A DNA stretch of 64,000 nucleotides from Streptomyces sp. Ag109_O5-1 (GCF_003814875.1 NZ_RKQF01000001.1:7316001-7380000), one strand, 5' to 3'; counted from the stretch's first letter, positions 33,407-42,339 are shown. Numbers and translations are program-made. The notes: generated by a model not told the origin, from the sequence alone.

Positions 33407-33982
33407 GTGCGCAAGGATGCGGCCGTGGCCAATGAACATGGATCGAGGGCCCGACATCGCATGTCCCAGCCCTCGGAACCAGATGAGGAGCTGATGCGTG
33501 CCCTGTACAGGGAGCACGCCGGACCACTCCTTGCGTATGTCCTCCGGTTGGTCGCCGGTGATCGGCAACGCGCCGAGGACGTCGTGCAAGAGACACTCAT
33601 CCGTGCCTGGAAGAACGCCGGCCAGCTCAATCGAGCGACCGGATCGGTACGCCCCTGGCTGGTGACGGTCGCTCGCCGCATCGTCATCGACGGTCACCGC
33701 AGCCGGCAGGCCCGGCCGCAGGAGGTCGATCCGTCGCCGCTGGAGGTCATCCCCGCGGAGGACGAGATCGACAAGGCGCTGTGGCTGATGACGCTGTCTG
33801 ACGCTCTCGACGACCTGACCCCGGCCCACCGGGAGGTGCTCGTCGAGACGTATTTCAAGGGGCGTACCGTCAACGAGGCGGCCGAGACGCTGGGCATACC
33901 CAGCGGCACCGTCCGTTCACGGGTCTTTTATGCCCTGCGTTCGATGAAGCTCGCACTGGAGGAGCGGGGGGTGACGGCGTGA
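33407..33982 (+). CDS. sigU: ECF sigma factor SigU
   Basis: A 191-residue RNA polymerase sigma factor. Region 2 lies at about 30-95 (MRALYREHAGPLLAYVLRLV, then AEDVVQETLIRAW) and region 4 at 130-185 (LTPAHREVLVETYFKGRTVN with the helix-turn-helix LGIPSGTVRSRVFYAL). GTG 33407 is chosen because GGAG lies seven bases upstream; GTG 33401 is possible. It overlaps its anti-sigma gene by 4 bp. The neighbourhood (helD, malic enzyme, hupA) matches S. coelicolor sigU, reported to block aerial development when freed from RsuA. Confidence 0.9.
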   Translation: MRKDAAVANEHGSRARHRMSQPSEPDEELMRALYREHAGPLLAYVLRLVAGDRQRAEDVVQETLIRAWKNAGQLNRATGSVRPWLVTVARRIVIDGHRSRQARPQEVDPSPLEVIPAEDEIDKALWLMTLSDALDDLTPAHREVLVETYFKGRTVNEAAETLGIPSGTVRSRVFYALRSMKLALEERGVTA

Positions 33983-34806
33983 TGAGTGTGTACGGGGGGC
34001 ACGGCGGATTCGGCACAGGTGGTGCGGGTATGTCTGGTGCCATGCAGGAATCTCCGGTGCCCAATGAACACGAGACCGTCGGCGCGTATGCGCTGGGGAT
34101 TCTCGACGATGCCGAGGCAACCGCTTTCGAGGCCCATCTGGCCGGGTGTGAATGGTGCGCCCAGCAGCTCGACGAGCTGGCCGGAATGGAGCCCATGCTG
34201 GCCGCCCTGGCCGATCTGCCGGGCTCCGGATCCACACCGTCCATCGGTGAGTCGCTGTCCGCCAGGCCCAGCCCGCGGATGGTGGAGAAGCTGGTCGTGG
34301 AGGTCGCCGAGAAGCGGAAGGTCCGCAGTCGGCGCAACATCTTCGCGCTGGCCGCCTCGGTCGTGCTGATCGCCGGCGGCACGATGGCCGGCGTGGCGCT
34401 GAGCGGCTCGGACAGCAGCAACAACAGCACGGACATGGCCATGGGCCCCGCCCAGGCGGCCTTCCAGACCATGACCGACAAGAAGACGGCCACGGACCCG
34501 ACGACGCATGTCACCGCGACCGTCGCTCTTGAGAAGAAGGACTGGGGCACCCACGCGGTCCTCCAGCTCAAGAACGTGCCCGGCCCGAACAAGTGCTCGC
34601 TCATCGCCGTGGGCAAGAACGGCGAGCGCGAGACGGTGACCTCCTGGTCCGTTCCGAACTGGGGATACGGCCTCACGGACGCCAAGACGGAGAAGGCCAA
34701 GGAGCCTCTCTACGTCCACGGCGGAGCCGCCTTCACCCCCAGCCAGATCGACCACTTCGAGATCATGACGTTCGGCGGGAAGAAGCTGGTCTCGGTCAGC
34801 GCGTAG
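33979..34806 (+). CDS. rsuA: Anti-sigma factor RsuA (zinc-binding, one membrane span)
   Basis: A 275-residue protein. The cytoplasmic part (about 1-110) has the ZAS motif His53-x3-Cys57-x2-Cys60 (HLAGCEWC), which holds the sigma factor. One membrane helix follows (FALAASVVLIAGGTMAGVAL, about 117-136). The outside part is beta-rich and matches anti-sigma-K-type C-termini (ALEKKDWGTHAVLQLKNV). It starts at GTG 33979, overlapping the sigU stop, or at ATG 33982. Stress outside the cell probably releases SigU by proteolysis of this protein. Confidence 0.9.
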   Translation: MMSVYGGHGGFGTGGAGMSGAMQESPVPNEHETVGAYALGILDDAEATAFEAHLAGCEWCAQQLDELAGMEPMLAALADLPGSGSTPSIGESLSARPSPRMVEKLVVEVAEKRKVRSRRNIFALAASVVLIAGGTMAGVALSGSDSSNNSTDMAMGPAQAAFQTMTDKKTATDPTTHVTATVALEKKDWGTHAVLQLKNVPGPNKCSLIAVGKNGERETVTSWSVPNWGYGLTDAKTEKAKEPLYVHGGAAFTPSQIDHFEIMTFGGKKLVSVSA

Positions 34807-34812
34807 CTTCAG

Positions 34813-34866
34813 CGGGCCCCCTTCGCGTACGGTTGACGGCTGCCCAGCACGTCAGAAGGGGGCCCG
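34813..34866 (+). promoter_or_regulatory. Inverted repeat covering the helD ribosome site
   Basis: A perfect 12-bp inverted repeat: 34813-34824 pairs with 34855-34866, loop 30 bases. The right arm holds the AAGGGGG ribosome site and ends at the base before GTG 34867. If folded in the mRNA it would hide the helD start. It may also serve as the rsuA terminator. A TTGACG (34833-34838) in the loop could be a -35 box, in which case only read-through mRNA would fold. Confidence 0.65.
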
Positions 34867-37212
34867 GTGGCCGCTCAGGCTCAGCAATCCGCGGTCGGTT
34901 CTCACGCCTCCGAACAGGATTCCGTCCAGGACTCGGTCCAGGACTCCGTTCGGGACCGTGAGATCAGCGTCGAACAGGAACACCTCGACCGGGTGTACCG
35001 GCGTCTCGAGGAGAAGATCCACGAGGCCGAGTTCCTGATGAACGACGCGGCCAAGCGCGGTCAGGTAGGCACGCCCGGCGCACTCGCCGAGCGGGACGCC
35101 CAGGTCTTCCGGGCGGGCGTCCACCTCAACCGGCTCAACAACGAGTTCGAGGACTTCCTCTTCGGCCGGATCGACCTGCTCCTCGGCAAGGACGGCAAGA
35201 AGGGCCCCGACGGCGCCTACACGGCCGTGGAACCCGCCGAGGGCGCCGTCCGCGCCGACAACACCGCGGACATCGCCGAGACCCTGCACATCGGCCGTAT
35301 CGGCGTCCTCGACCAGGACTACGCGCCGCTGGTGATCGACTGGCGCGCCCCGGCCGCCGCGCCCTTCTACAGGTCCACTCCGGTGGATCCCGGGCGTGTC
35401 GTACGACGCCGGGTCATCCGCTCCAAGGGCCGCCGGGTCCTCGGGGTCGAGGACGACCTGATGCGTCCCGAGCTCACCGCCCGCCTCGAAGGCCGCGAAC
35501 TGCCCGTCATCGGCGACGGCGCCCTGATGGCCGCCCTCGGCCAGGCCCGCAGCCACACCATGCGGGACATCGTCGCCTCCATCCAGGCCGAGCAGGACCT
35601 GGTCATCCGCGCCCCCGCCGCCTCCGTCACCTACGTCGAGGGCGGTCCGGGCACCGGGAAGACGGCCGTCGCCCTGCACCGCGCCGCCTACCTGCTCTAC
35701 CAGGACCGGCGCCGGTACGCGGGCGGCATCCTGATCGTCTCCCCGACCCCGCTGCTCGTGGCGTACACCGAAGGGGTTCTGCCGTCTCTCGGCGAGGAGG
35801 GCCAGGTCGCCATCCGCGCCATCGGCTCCCTCGTCGACGGCGCCGAGGCGGCCCTCTACGACACCCCGGCCACCGCCCGCGCCAAGGGCTCCTCCCGGAT
35901 GCTCCGGGTGCTGCGCAAGGCCGCCCGCGGAGCCCTGGAGCTGAACGATTCACCCACCCGGCTCAGGGTCGTCGCCTTCGGCCGCCGCCTGGAGCTGGAG
36001 GCCGAGGAACTCGACCGGATCAGACACAACGCCCTCGGCGGCACCGCCCCGGTCAACCTGCTGCGCCCCCGCGCCCGCAAGCTGCTCCTCGACGCCCTGT
36101 GGAACCGCTCCGGCGCGGCCGGCCGGCACACCGACCCGGAGCTGGCGGCCGAACTGCGCTCCTCCTTCGACGAGGACATCCTCACGGAGGACCCCTTCAT
36201 CGCGTTCCTCGACGCCTGGTGGCCGGAGCTCACCCCGCAGACGGTCCTCACCGCGATGGCCGACGAGCGCCGGCTCGGCCGCTGGGCCCGCCGCATCCTC
36301 AACCCCGGCGAGATCCGCAGGGTGGCCCGCTCCCTGAAGCGGGACGGCCACACCGTGCACGACATCGCCATGCTCGACGAGCTCCAGGCCATCCTCGGCG
36401 CCCCCGTCCGCCCCCGGAAGAAGCGCGAGGCGGACCCGCTGGACCAGCTCAGCGGTCTGGAGGAGCTGATGCCGGTCCGCGAGGAGTCCCAGCGCGAGCG
36501 CGCCGAGCGGCTCGCCCAGGAGCGCGTCGAGTACGCCCACGTCATCGTCGACGAGGCCCAGGACCTCACCCCGATGCAGTGGCGGATGGTCGGCCGCCGC
36601 GGCCGGCACGCCACCTGGACGGTCGTCGGCGACCCCGCCCAGTCCTCCTGGTCCGACCCGGACGAGGCGGCCGAGGCCCGCGACGAGGCCCTCGGCTCCC
36701 GCCCGCGCCGCCGCTTCGAGCTCACCGTGAACTACCGCAACCCGGCGGAGATCGCCGAGCTCGCTGCCAAGGTGCTGGCCCTCGCCATGCCCGGCTCCAA
36801 GTCCCCGTCGGCCGTCCGCTCCACCGGCGTCGAACCCCGCTTCGTGGCCATGGACGGCGGCACCGGCGTGGGCGACGCGCTGGAGCGGACCGTGCGCGCG
36901 GAGGCCGAGCGGCTGCTGGACCTGGTCGACGGCACGGTCGGCGTGGTCGTCGCCATGGACCGGCGCGCCCAGGCCGCCCGCTGGCTCGCCGGGCTCGGCG
37001 ACCGGGTGGTGGCCCTCGGCAGTCTGGAGGCCAAGGGACTGGAGTACGACGCGACGGTCGTCGTCTCGCCCGCGGAGATCGCCGACGAGTCCCCGGCGGG
37101 CCTGCGCGTGCTGTACGTGGCCCTCACCCGGGCGACCCAGCAGCTGACGGTGGTCTCGGGCGACCGGGACGAGCCGGACGCGGCCGGGGTGCCGGACCTG
37201 CTGCGGGACTGA
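34867..37212 (+). CDS. helD: HelD-type helicase, RNA polymerase recycling factor
   Basis: A 781-residue superfamily 1 ATPase. The Walker A is at residues 259-266 (GGPGTGKT); the DEAQD box follows in VIVDEAQDLTPMQWR, and the C-terminal UvrD part ends SLEAKGLEYDATVVV with VALTRATQQL. The N-terminal 110 residues are a long charged helical arm (LDRVYRRLEEKIHEAEFL), which in HelD enters the RNA polymerase channel to remove stalled enzyme or rifampicin. Close UvrD proteins lack this arm. GTG 34867 is chosen from ribosome site and frame. A 12-base repeat near codons 18-26 gives the repeated QDSV. Confidence 0.92.
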   Translation: MAAQAQQSAVGSHASEQDSVQDSVQDSVRDREISVEQEHLDRVYRRLEEKIHEAEFLMNDAAKRGQVGTPGALAERDAQVFRAGVHLNRLNNEFEDFLFGRIDLLLGKDGKKGPDGAYTAVEPAEGAVRADNTADIAETLHIGRIGVLDQDYAPLVIDWRAPAAAPFYRSTPVDPGRVVRRRVIRSKGRRVLGVEDDLMRPELTARLEGRELPVIGDGALMAALGQARSHTMRDIVASIQAEQDLVIRAPAASVTYVEGGPGTGKTAVALHRAAYLLYQDRRRYAGGILIVSPTPLLVAYTEGVLPSLGEEGQVAIRAIGSLVDGAEAALYDTPATARAKGSSRMLRVLRKAARGALELNDSPTRLRVVAFGRRLELEAEELDRIRHNALGGTAPVNLLRPRARKLLLDALWNRSGAAGRHTDPELAAELRSSFDEDILTEDPFIAFLDAWWPELTPQTVLTAMADERRLGRWARRILNPGEIRRVARSLKRDGHTVHDIAMLDELQAILGAPVRPRKKREADPLDQLSGLEELMPVREESQRERAERLAQERVEYAHVIVDEAQDLTPMQWRMVGRRGRHATWTVVGDPAQSSWSDPDEAAEARDEALGSRPRRRFELTVNYRNPAEIAELAAKVLALAMPGSKSPSAVRSTGVEPRFVAMDGGTGVGDALERTVRAEAERLLDLVDGTVGVVVAMDRRAQAARWLAGLGDRVVALGSLEAKGLEYDATVVVSPAEIADESPAGLRVLYVALTRATQQLTVVSGDRDEPDAAGVPDLLRD

Positions 37213-37552
37213 GGGCAGGGGCTGCGGGCATGACCCGTTCGGCTCGGTGTTTCCTGTGAAGTGGCCGGACGGGAATGGCCGCACGGGATCCGTTTGTTAG
37301 CCTTGTCGTGACACCGGCTCGATCCAAGCCCCCGGGCCCAACCTTCGTCGCTACGAGCGACCACTTGCCGCGAGGCGAGCATGGCGGGTCGGTGTCATGA
37401 ACGTCGAAGAGGCCCGCGTCACACTGTGACGTGGGCCTCTTTTGCGCGCGAACATTACGTACGAAACCAGGTCCGGCTAACGCCTACCCGGCGGTAGGTG
37501 CGACGATCGGACGGCAAAACCCGCGACACGGTGAAAACGAAGGAAGTCGGCC
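37213..37552 (+). other. Intergenic region helD - malic enzyme
   Basis: No clear gene in 340 bp. It contains one strong terminator (37407-37443) well away from both genes, which suggests an independent small transcript ending there. A 10-codon frame (37397-37429) lies across the terminator stem. Promoter elements are not obvious. Confidence 0.5.
37407..37443 (+). terminator. Strong terminator of an unassigned short transcript
   Basis: AAGAGGCCCGCGTCAC and GTGACGTGGGCCTCTT pair over 16 positions with one G-U, a 3-base loop and TTTT. It lies 195 bp after helD and 110 bp before the malic enzyme. Confidence 0.85.
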
Positions 37553-38956
37553 ATGGCAACGGCGCCCAGCGTCTCCTACTCGATGACCATCCGGCTGGAG
37601 GTGCCCGCGAGCGGAACCGCCGTCTCGCAGCTCACCACCGCCGTGGAGTCCTCCGGAGGCTCGGTGACCGGCCTCGACGTCACCGCGTCCGGCCACGAGA
37701 AGCTCCGTATCGACGTCACCATCGCGGCCACCTCGACCGCGCACGCCGACCAGATCGTGGAGCAGCTGCGCCACATCGAGGGCGTCACCCTCGGCAAGGT
37801 CTCCGACCGTACGTTCCTGATGCACCTCGGCGGCAAGATCGAGATGCAGTCCAAGCACCCCATCCGCAACCGTGACGACCTCTCCATGATCTACACCCCG
37901 GGCGTGGCCCGCGTGTGCATGGCGATCGCGGAGAACCCCGAGGACGCGCGCCGCCTCACCATCAAGCGCAACTCCGTTGCGGTCGTGACGGACGGCTCGG
38001 CGGTGCTGGGCCTCGGCAACATCGGCCCGAAGGCCGCCCTCCCGGTCATGGAGGGCAAGGCGGCCCTCTTCAAGCGGTTCGCCGGCATCGACGCCTGGCC
38101 GCTGTGCCTGGACACCCAGGACACCGACGCGATCGTCGAGATCGTCAAGGCGATCGCCCCCGGGTTCGCCGGCATCAACCTGGAGGACATCTCCGCCCCC
38201 CGCTGCTTCGAGATCGAGGCACGGCTGCGCGAGGCCCTCGACATCCCCGTCTTCCACGACGACCAGCACGGCACCGCGATCGTCGTCCTCGCCGCCCTGA
38301 CGAACGCACTTCGCGTCGCGGGCAAGGCGATTGAGAACATCCGGGTCGTCATGTCCGGCGCCGGCGCGGCCGGTACGGCCATCCTCAAGCTGCTGATCGC
38401 GGCCGGCGTGAAGAACGCCGTCGTCGCCGACATCCACGGTGTCGTGCACGGCGCCCGCGAGGACCTCGTCGGCGCCCCGGCCGACTCGCCGCTGCGCTGG
38501 ATCGCCGACAACACCAACCCCGAGGGCCTCACCGGCACCCTCAAGGAGGCCGTGCGCGGCGCGGACGTGTTCATCGGCGTCTCGGCCCCGAACGTCCTCG
38601 ACGGCGACGACGTGGCCGCCATGGCCGAGGGTGCGATCGTGTTCGCGCTCGCGAACCCCGATCCCGAGGTGGACCCGGCGATCGCCCGCCAGACGGCCGC
38701 CGTGGTGGCCACCGGCCGCTCCGACTTCCCCAACCAGATCAACAACGTGCTGGTCTTCCCGGGTGTCTTCCGCGGTCTGCTGGACGCACAGTCCCGTACG
38801 GTGAACACGGACATGATGCTCGCGGCCGCGAAGGCCCTCGCGGACGTCGTGACCGAGGACGAGCTGAACCCGAACTACATCATCCCCAGCGTCTTCAACG
38901 AGAAGGTCGCGGGCGCGGTGGCGGGCGCGGTGCGCGAGGCGGCGAAGGGCGCGTAA
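37553..38956 (+). CDS. NAD(P)-dependent malic enzyme with N-terminal ACT domain
   Basis: A 467-residue cytoplasmic enzyme that converts malate to pyruvate and CO2. Residues 1-85 form an ACT-type regulatory domain (SMTIRLEVPASGTAVSQLTT). The malic enzyme core has the catalytic Tyr in SMIYTPGVARVC, the Lys in the IKRNSVAVVTDG segment, metal-binding FHDDQHGTA and the nucleotide fold SGAGAAGTAI. The ACT domain suggests control by an amino acid. ATG 37553 has a GGAAG site. It lies between helD and hupA as in S. coelicolor. Confidence 0.93.
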   Translation: MATAPSVSYSMTIRLEVPASGTAVSQLTTAVESSGGSVTGLDVTASGHEKLRIDVTIAATSTAHADQIVEQLRHIEGVTLGKVSDRTFLMHLGGKIEMQSKHPIRNRDDLSMIYTPGVARVCMAIAENPEDARRLTIKRNSVAVVTDGSAVLGLGNIGPKAALPVMEGKAALFKRFAGIDAWPLCLDTQDTDAIVEIVKAIAPGFAGINLEDISAPRCFEIEARLREALDIPVFHDDQHGTAIVVLAALTNALRVAGKAIENIRVVMSGAGAAGTAILKLLIAAGVKNAVVADIHGVVHGAREDLVGAPADSPLRWIADNTNPEGLTGTLKEAVRGADVFIGVSAPNVLDGDDVAAMAEGAIVFALANPDPEVDPAIARQTAAVVATGRSDFPNQINNVLVFPGVFRGLLDAQSRTVNTDMMLAAAKALADVVTEDELNPNYIIPSVFNEKVAGAVAGAVREAAKGA

Positions 38957-38974
38957 GCGCCCCTTTGGGGGCGC
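38957..38974 (+). terminator. Hairpin directly after the malic enzyme gene
   Basis: GCGCCCC / GGGGCGC-type stem with TTT loop starting at the base after the stop codon. It merges into the dispersed repeat that follows. Confidence 0.5.
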
Positions 38975-39000
38975 GGGGAACTGCGCGACAAGCCCCCACC
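38967..39000 (+). repeat. Dispersed intergenic repeat, copy 1
   Basis: The sequence GGGGCGCGGGGAACTGCGCG then ACAAGCCCCCACC. The same core (GGAACTGCGCGAC, then AGCCCCCAC) is found at 60754-60785. I know this as a very common Streptomyces intergenic motif; it forms a hairpin by GGGG/CCCC pairing. Confidence 0.75.
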
Positions 39001-39256
39001 GGCCGGCACTCGAATCGCGACGCATCCGCATAACGGCGGGGGTCTGGGGGCAGCAGCCCCCAGGCAAACAACTGTGAAACTTGCCACGCCGTACAACCGG
39101 CGCGTCGTGAAACCCCCCCTTCGGCCCAGCCGTAGGGTAGGCGCGGCACCCGGATTGGCGTTCCCGCCGCAGGTGGGGGCAGGATGCGTCCCGGCCCAAC
39201 ATGCGGCTCCGCCGCGTGGCACGCCTCAATGGCAAGAAGAACACGGGAGTAACAAC
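39001..39256 (+). promoter_or_regulatory. hupA upstream region
   Basis: About 250 bp without a gene before hupA. It holds the promoter region of a highly expressed chromosomal protein, with a GTAGGGTAGG stretch near 39131-39140 as a candidate -10 region. No clear hairpin besides the repeat before it. Confidence 0.4.
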
Positions 39257-39538
39257 ATGAACCGCAGTGAGCTGGTGGCCGCGCTGGCCGACCGTGCCGA
39301 GGTGACTCGCAAGGACGCCGACGCCGTGCTGGCCGCGTTCGCCGACGTCGTCGGCGACATCGTCTCCAAGGGCGACGAGAAGGTCACCATCCCCGGCTTC
39401 CTGACCTTCGAGCGCACCCACCGTGCCGCTCGCACCGCGCGCAACCCCCAGACCGGCGAGCCGATCAACATCCCCGCCGGCTACAGCGTGAAGGTCTCCG
39501 CGGGCTCGAAGCTGAAGGAAGCCGCCAAGGGCAAGTGA
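39257..39538 (+). CDS. hupA: HU-family DNA-binding protein HupA
   Basis: A 93-residue histone-like protein that bends and compacts DNA. The HU fold is complete: MNRSELVAALADRAEVTRKD, the dimer helix, the FLTFERTHRAARTARNPQTG arm region and the end SAGSKLKEAAKGK. The ribosome site GGGAG precedes ATG 39257. No Lys-rich C-terminal tail is present, so this is the short HupA form, not HupS. Its place before murA agrees with S. coelicolor. Confidence 0.96.
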   Translation: MNRSELVAALADRAEVTRKDADAVLAAFADVVGDIVSKGDEKVTIPGFLTFERTHRAARTARNPQTGEPINIPAGYSVKVSAGSKLKEAAKGK

Positions 39539-39547
39539 CCCTGGCGT

Positions 39548-39572
39548 CCGTAGGCCACGGGACGGCCTACGG
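39548..39572. terminator. Hairpin after hupA
   Basis: CCGTAGGCC / GGCCTACGG, 9-bp perfect stem with a 7-base loop, just after the hupA stop. Confidence 0.55.
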
Positions 39573-39581
39573 CTCGTGACA

Positions 39582-39626
39582 ACGACGATGGGGCGGCCCC
39601 TCCACCGGGGGCCGCCCCATCGTCGT
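39582..39626. terminator. Bidirectional terminator between hupA and murA
   Basis: A 19-bp perfect stem (39582-39600 with 39608-39626) around a short loop. It serves both converging genes. T/A-rich flanks are weak. Confidence 0.85.
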
Positions 39627-39642
39627 ACTGGTTGGTGAGGTG

Positions 39643-40983
39643 CTAGCCGAGCGCCTTGCCCGGCAGTTCCACCTTCGCGCCCAGCTCCACGAGCTTCTCC
39701 ATGAAGTTCTCGTAGCCGCGGTTGATGAGGTCGATGCCGTGGACCCGGGAGGTGCCCTGGGCCGCGAGCGCCGCGATGAGGTACGAGAAGCCACCGCGCA
39801 GGTCGGGGATGACCAGATCGGCGCCCTGGAGCTTGGTCGGGCCCGAGACGACCGCCGAGTGCAGGAAGTTGCGCTGGCCGAAGCGGCAGGCCGAGCCGCC
39901 CAGGCACTCGCGGTAGAGCTGGATGTGAGCACCCATCTGGTTCAGCGCGGAGGTGAAGCCGAGGCGGGACTCATAGACCGTCTCGTGCACGATCGAGAGG
40001 CCCGTCGCCTGGGTGAGGGCGACCACCAGCGGCTGCTGCCAGTCGGTCTGGAAGCCCGGGTGCACGTCCGTCTCCAGGGCGATGGACTTCAACTGCCCGC
40101 CCGGGTGCCAGAAGCGGATGCCCTCGTCGTCGATCTCGAAGGCACCGCCCACCTTCCGGTAGGTGTTCAGGAACGTCATCATCGAGCGCTGCTGGGCGCC
40201 CCGGACGTAGATGTCGCCCTCGGTCGCCAGCGCCGCCGACGCCCAGGACGCGGCCTCCAGACGGTCCGACAGGGCGCGGTGGGTGTAGCCGCCGAGCTTC
40301 TCCACACCGGTGATGCGGATCGTGCGGTCCGTGTCGATCGCGATGATCGCGCCCATCTTCTGCAGCACGCAGATGAGGTCCTCGATCTCCGGCTCGACGG
40401 CCGCGTTGGACAACTCCGTGACCCCGTCGGCCATCACGGCCGTCAGCAGCACCTGCTCGGTCGCGCCGACGGACGGGTACGGCAGCCGGATCTTCGTGCC
40501 GCGCAGCCCCTTCGGCGCCTCCAGGTACTGGCCGTCCGCGCGCTTCTCGATGGTCGCGCCGAACTGCCGCAGCACGTCGAAGTGGAAGTCGATCGGCCGG
40601 CCGCCGATGTCACAGCCGCCGAGACCGGGGATGAACGCGTGCCCGAGCCGGTGCAGCAGGGGACCGCAGAACAGGATCGGGATCCGGCTGGAACCCGCGT
40701 GGGCATCGATGTCAGCGACGTTCGCGCTCTCCACGTACGTCGGATCGAGCACCAGCTCACCGGGTTCCTCACCCGGGCGTACCGTCACTCCGTGCAGCTG
40801 CAGCAGGCCGCGTACGACCCGCACGTCACGGATGTCCGGAACGTTGCGCAGCCGGCTCGGCGCACTGCCCAGCAGAGCGGCGACCATGGCCTTCGGTACG
40901 AGGTTCTTCGCACCGCGGACCCGGATCTCGCCCTCCAGCGGAGTGCCGCCGTGGACAAGCAGGACATCGTCGTTGACGGTCAT
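39643..40983 (-). CDS. murA: UDP-N-acetylglucosamine 1-carboxyvinyltransferase MurA
   Basis: A 446-residue enzyme that adds enolpyruvate to UDP-GlcNAc, the first committed step of peptidoglycan synthesis. The substrate-binding Lys-Asn is in VRGAKNLVPKAM, and the active-site Cys124 is in GGCDIGGRPIDFH; it corresponds to Cys115 of E. coli, the residue that fosfomycin modifies, so the enzyme should be drug-sensitive at this site. The length is slightly above the usual 420. The ATG at 40983 is the natural start. It converges with hupA. Confidence 0.96.
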   Translation of the reverse strand: MTVNDDVLLVHGGTPLEGEIRVRGAKNLVPKAMVAALLGSAPSRLRNVPDIRDVRVVRGLLQLHGVTVRPGEEPGELVLDPTYVESANVADIDAHAGSSRIPILFCGPLLHRLGHAFIPGLGGCDIGGRPIDFHFDVLRQFGATIEKRADGQYLEAPKGLRGTKIRLPYPSVGATEQVLLTAVMADGVTELSNAAVEPEIEDLICVLQKMGAIIAIDTDRTIRITGVEKLGGYTHRALSDRLEAASWASAALATEGDIYVRGAQQRSMMTFLNTYRKVGGAFEIDDEGIRFWHPGGQLKSIALETDVHPGFQTDWQQPLVVALTQATGLSIVHETVYESRLGFTSALNQMGAHIQLYRECLGGSACRFGQRNFLHSAVVSGPTKLQGADLVIPDLRGGFSYLIAALAAQGTSRVHGIDLINRGYENFMEKLVELGAKVELPGKALG

Positions 40984-41290
40984 GAATCTCGCGTTCCGTG
41001 GAGTTGGGCAGGGCCGGAGAGACAGAGTAATCGCCTATCGGCCCCCTTCCATAAGCCCAAGTACCACCCAGCTGCGTCATAGCTGTGTCACAACACGAAC
41101 GGTTCCTCATCGGGCACATGGGGTCACCGCCGGTCACCGTGCGCCGGGGGCGCTACCTTCCGCCCTCCCGTCTCCCACCACCACCCTCAGACGAGGCCTT
41201 ACAAGGCCGCTCCTTCAAATCATGGCTGCATTCACTCCCGGGCCCCGATTGGCTCCCCATCGGACGGGAAGATGCGGGATCATGTCTGGC
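40984..41290. promoter_or_regulatory. Divergent promoter region murA - yqgE
   Basis: No gene in about 300 bp. It contains short direct repeats (GGTCACCG twice near 41120-41140; GCTGCGTCATAGCTGTGTCA near 41070-41090) but no convincing operator. Confidence 0.4.
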
Positions 41291-41863
41291 ATGACCGAGG
41301 TGTCCTCGCTCACAGGGCGGCTGCTCGTGGCAACGCCCGCCCTGGCGGACCCGAACTTCGACCGTGCGGTGGTGCTCCTTCTCGACCACGACGAGGAGGG
41401 CTCCCTCGGTGTCGTCCTCAACCGTCCCACCCCGGTGGACGTCGGCGACATCCTGGAGGGCTGGGCATCCCTGGCCGGTGAGCCCGGTGTCGTCTTCCAG
41501 GGCGGGCCGGTGTCACTGGACTCCGCGCTGGGCGTGGCGGTCATCCCCGGCGGGGCGAACGGCGACCGGGCCCCGCTCGGCTGGCGACGGGTACACGGCG
41601 CGATCGGCCTGGTCGACCTGGAGGCCCCGCCGGAGCTCCTCGCCTCGGCCCTCGGCTCCCTGAGGATCTTCGCCGGCTACGCCGGCTGGGGACCCGGTCA
41701 GCTGGAGGACGAACTGGTCGAGGGCGCCTGGTACGTCGTCGAGTCCGAACCCGGCGACGTCTCCTCCCCGTCCCCCGAGAGACTCTGGCGCGAGGTCCTG
41801 CGCCGCCAGCGCAGCGAGCTCGCGATGGTGGCCACATACCCGGACGACCCTACGCTCAACTGA
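41291..41863 (+). CDS. YqgE/AlgH family protein
   Basis: A 190-residue soluble protein of the UPF0301 family (LTGRLLVATPALADPNFDRA, then GSLGVVLNRPT, VFQGGPV and FAGYAGWGPGQLEDEL). Its biochemical role is not established; links to alginate control and redox have been proposed elsewhere. Two in-frame starts are possible, 41282 (MSGMTEV) and 41291 (MTEV); the latter agrees with the relatives I recall. It lies just after the murA divergence. Confidence 0.9.
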   Translation: MTEVSSLTGRLLVATPALADPNFDRAVVLLLDHDEEGSLGVVLNRPTPVDVGDILEGWASLAGEPGVVFQGGPVSLDSALGVAVIPGGANGDRAPLGWRRVHGAIGLVDLEAPPELLASALGSLRIFAGYAGWGPGQLEDELVEGAWYVVESEPGDVSSPSPERLWREVLRRQRSELAMVATYPDDPTLN

Positions 41864-41892
41864 TTCGCGCGGGCCTCGGTACCCTTGGCGGC

Positions 41893-42171
41893 ATGAGCAC
41901 TCTTGAGCCCGAGCGCGGGACTGGTACGGGGACCCTCGTAGAGCCGACGCCACAGGTGTCCCACGGCGACGGCGACCACGAGCGCTTCGCCCACTACGTC
42001 CAGAAGGACAAGATCATGGCGAGCGCCCTCGACGGCACCCCCGTCGTGGCGCTGTGCGGCAAGGTGTGGGTGCCCGGCCGCGACCCGAAGAAATACCCCG
42101 TGTGCCCGATGTGCAAGGAGATCTTCGACTCCATGGGCAGCGGCGGCGACGGTGAGGGCAAGGGCAAGTAA
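41893..42171 (+). CDS. DUF3039 domain protein
   Basis: A 92-residue protein with the DUF3039 centre (HYVQKDKIMASALDGTPVVA, then CGKVWVPGRDPKKYPVCPMC). Three cysteines (C-x24-C-x2-C type) suggest zinc binding. It is conserved in actinobacteria; function unknown. It sits in the same place in S. coelicolor, as I recall. Confidence 0.88.
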   Translation: MSTLEPERGTGTGTLVEPTPQVSHGDGDHERFAHYVQKDKIMASALDGTPVVALCGKVWVPGRDPKKYPVCPMCKEIFDSMGSGGDGEGKGK

Positions 42172-42188
42172 CACCCCCTGGGTTCTGA

Positions 42189-42226
42189 AGGCCCCGGACA
42201 CGCTTTGGCGTGCTCCGGGGCCTTTG
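42189..42226 (+). terminator. Terminator after the DUF3039 gene
   Basis: AAGGCCCCGGACACGC / GCGTGCTCCGGGGCCTT pair over 14+ positions with a bulge and a TTTG loop, then TTTG. Strong. Confidence 0.85.
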
Positions 42227-42339
42227 TCGTGTTCACGCGTTGCGCGGAGTGCGTCCGCTGGTCACAGAGTGGTCGAGACCTCTTGTCGGCATGTTCATGT
42301 TGTCCTTAACCTCCGTAGTGTTGTGCAGAATGAAACAGA

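Noticed and set aside
35950..37284. 444-codon minus-strand frame opposite helD
   Set aside because: Codon-bias shadow of the helicase; no recognisable protein pattern.
39640..41082. 480-codon plus-strand frame opposite murA
   Set aside because: Shadow; murA has its active-site Cys and full length.
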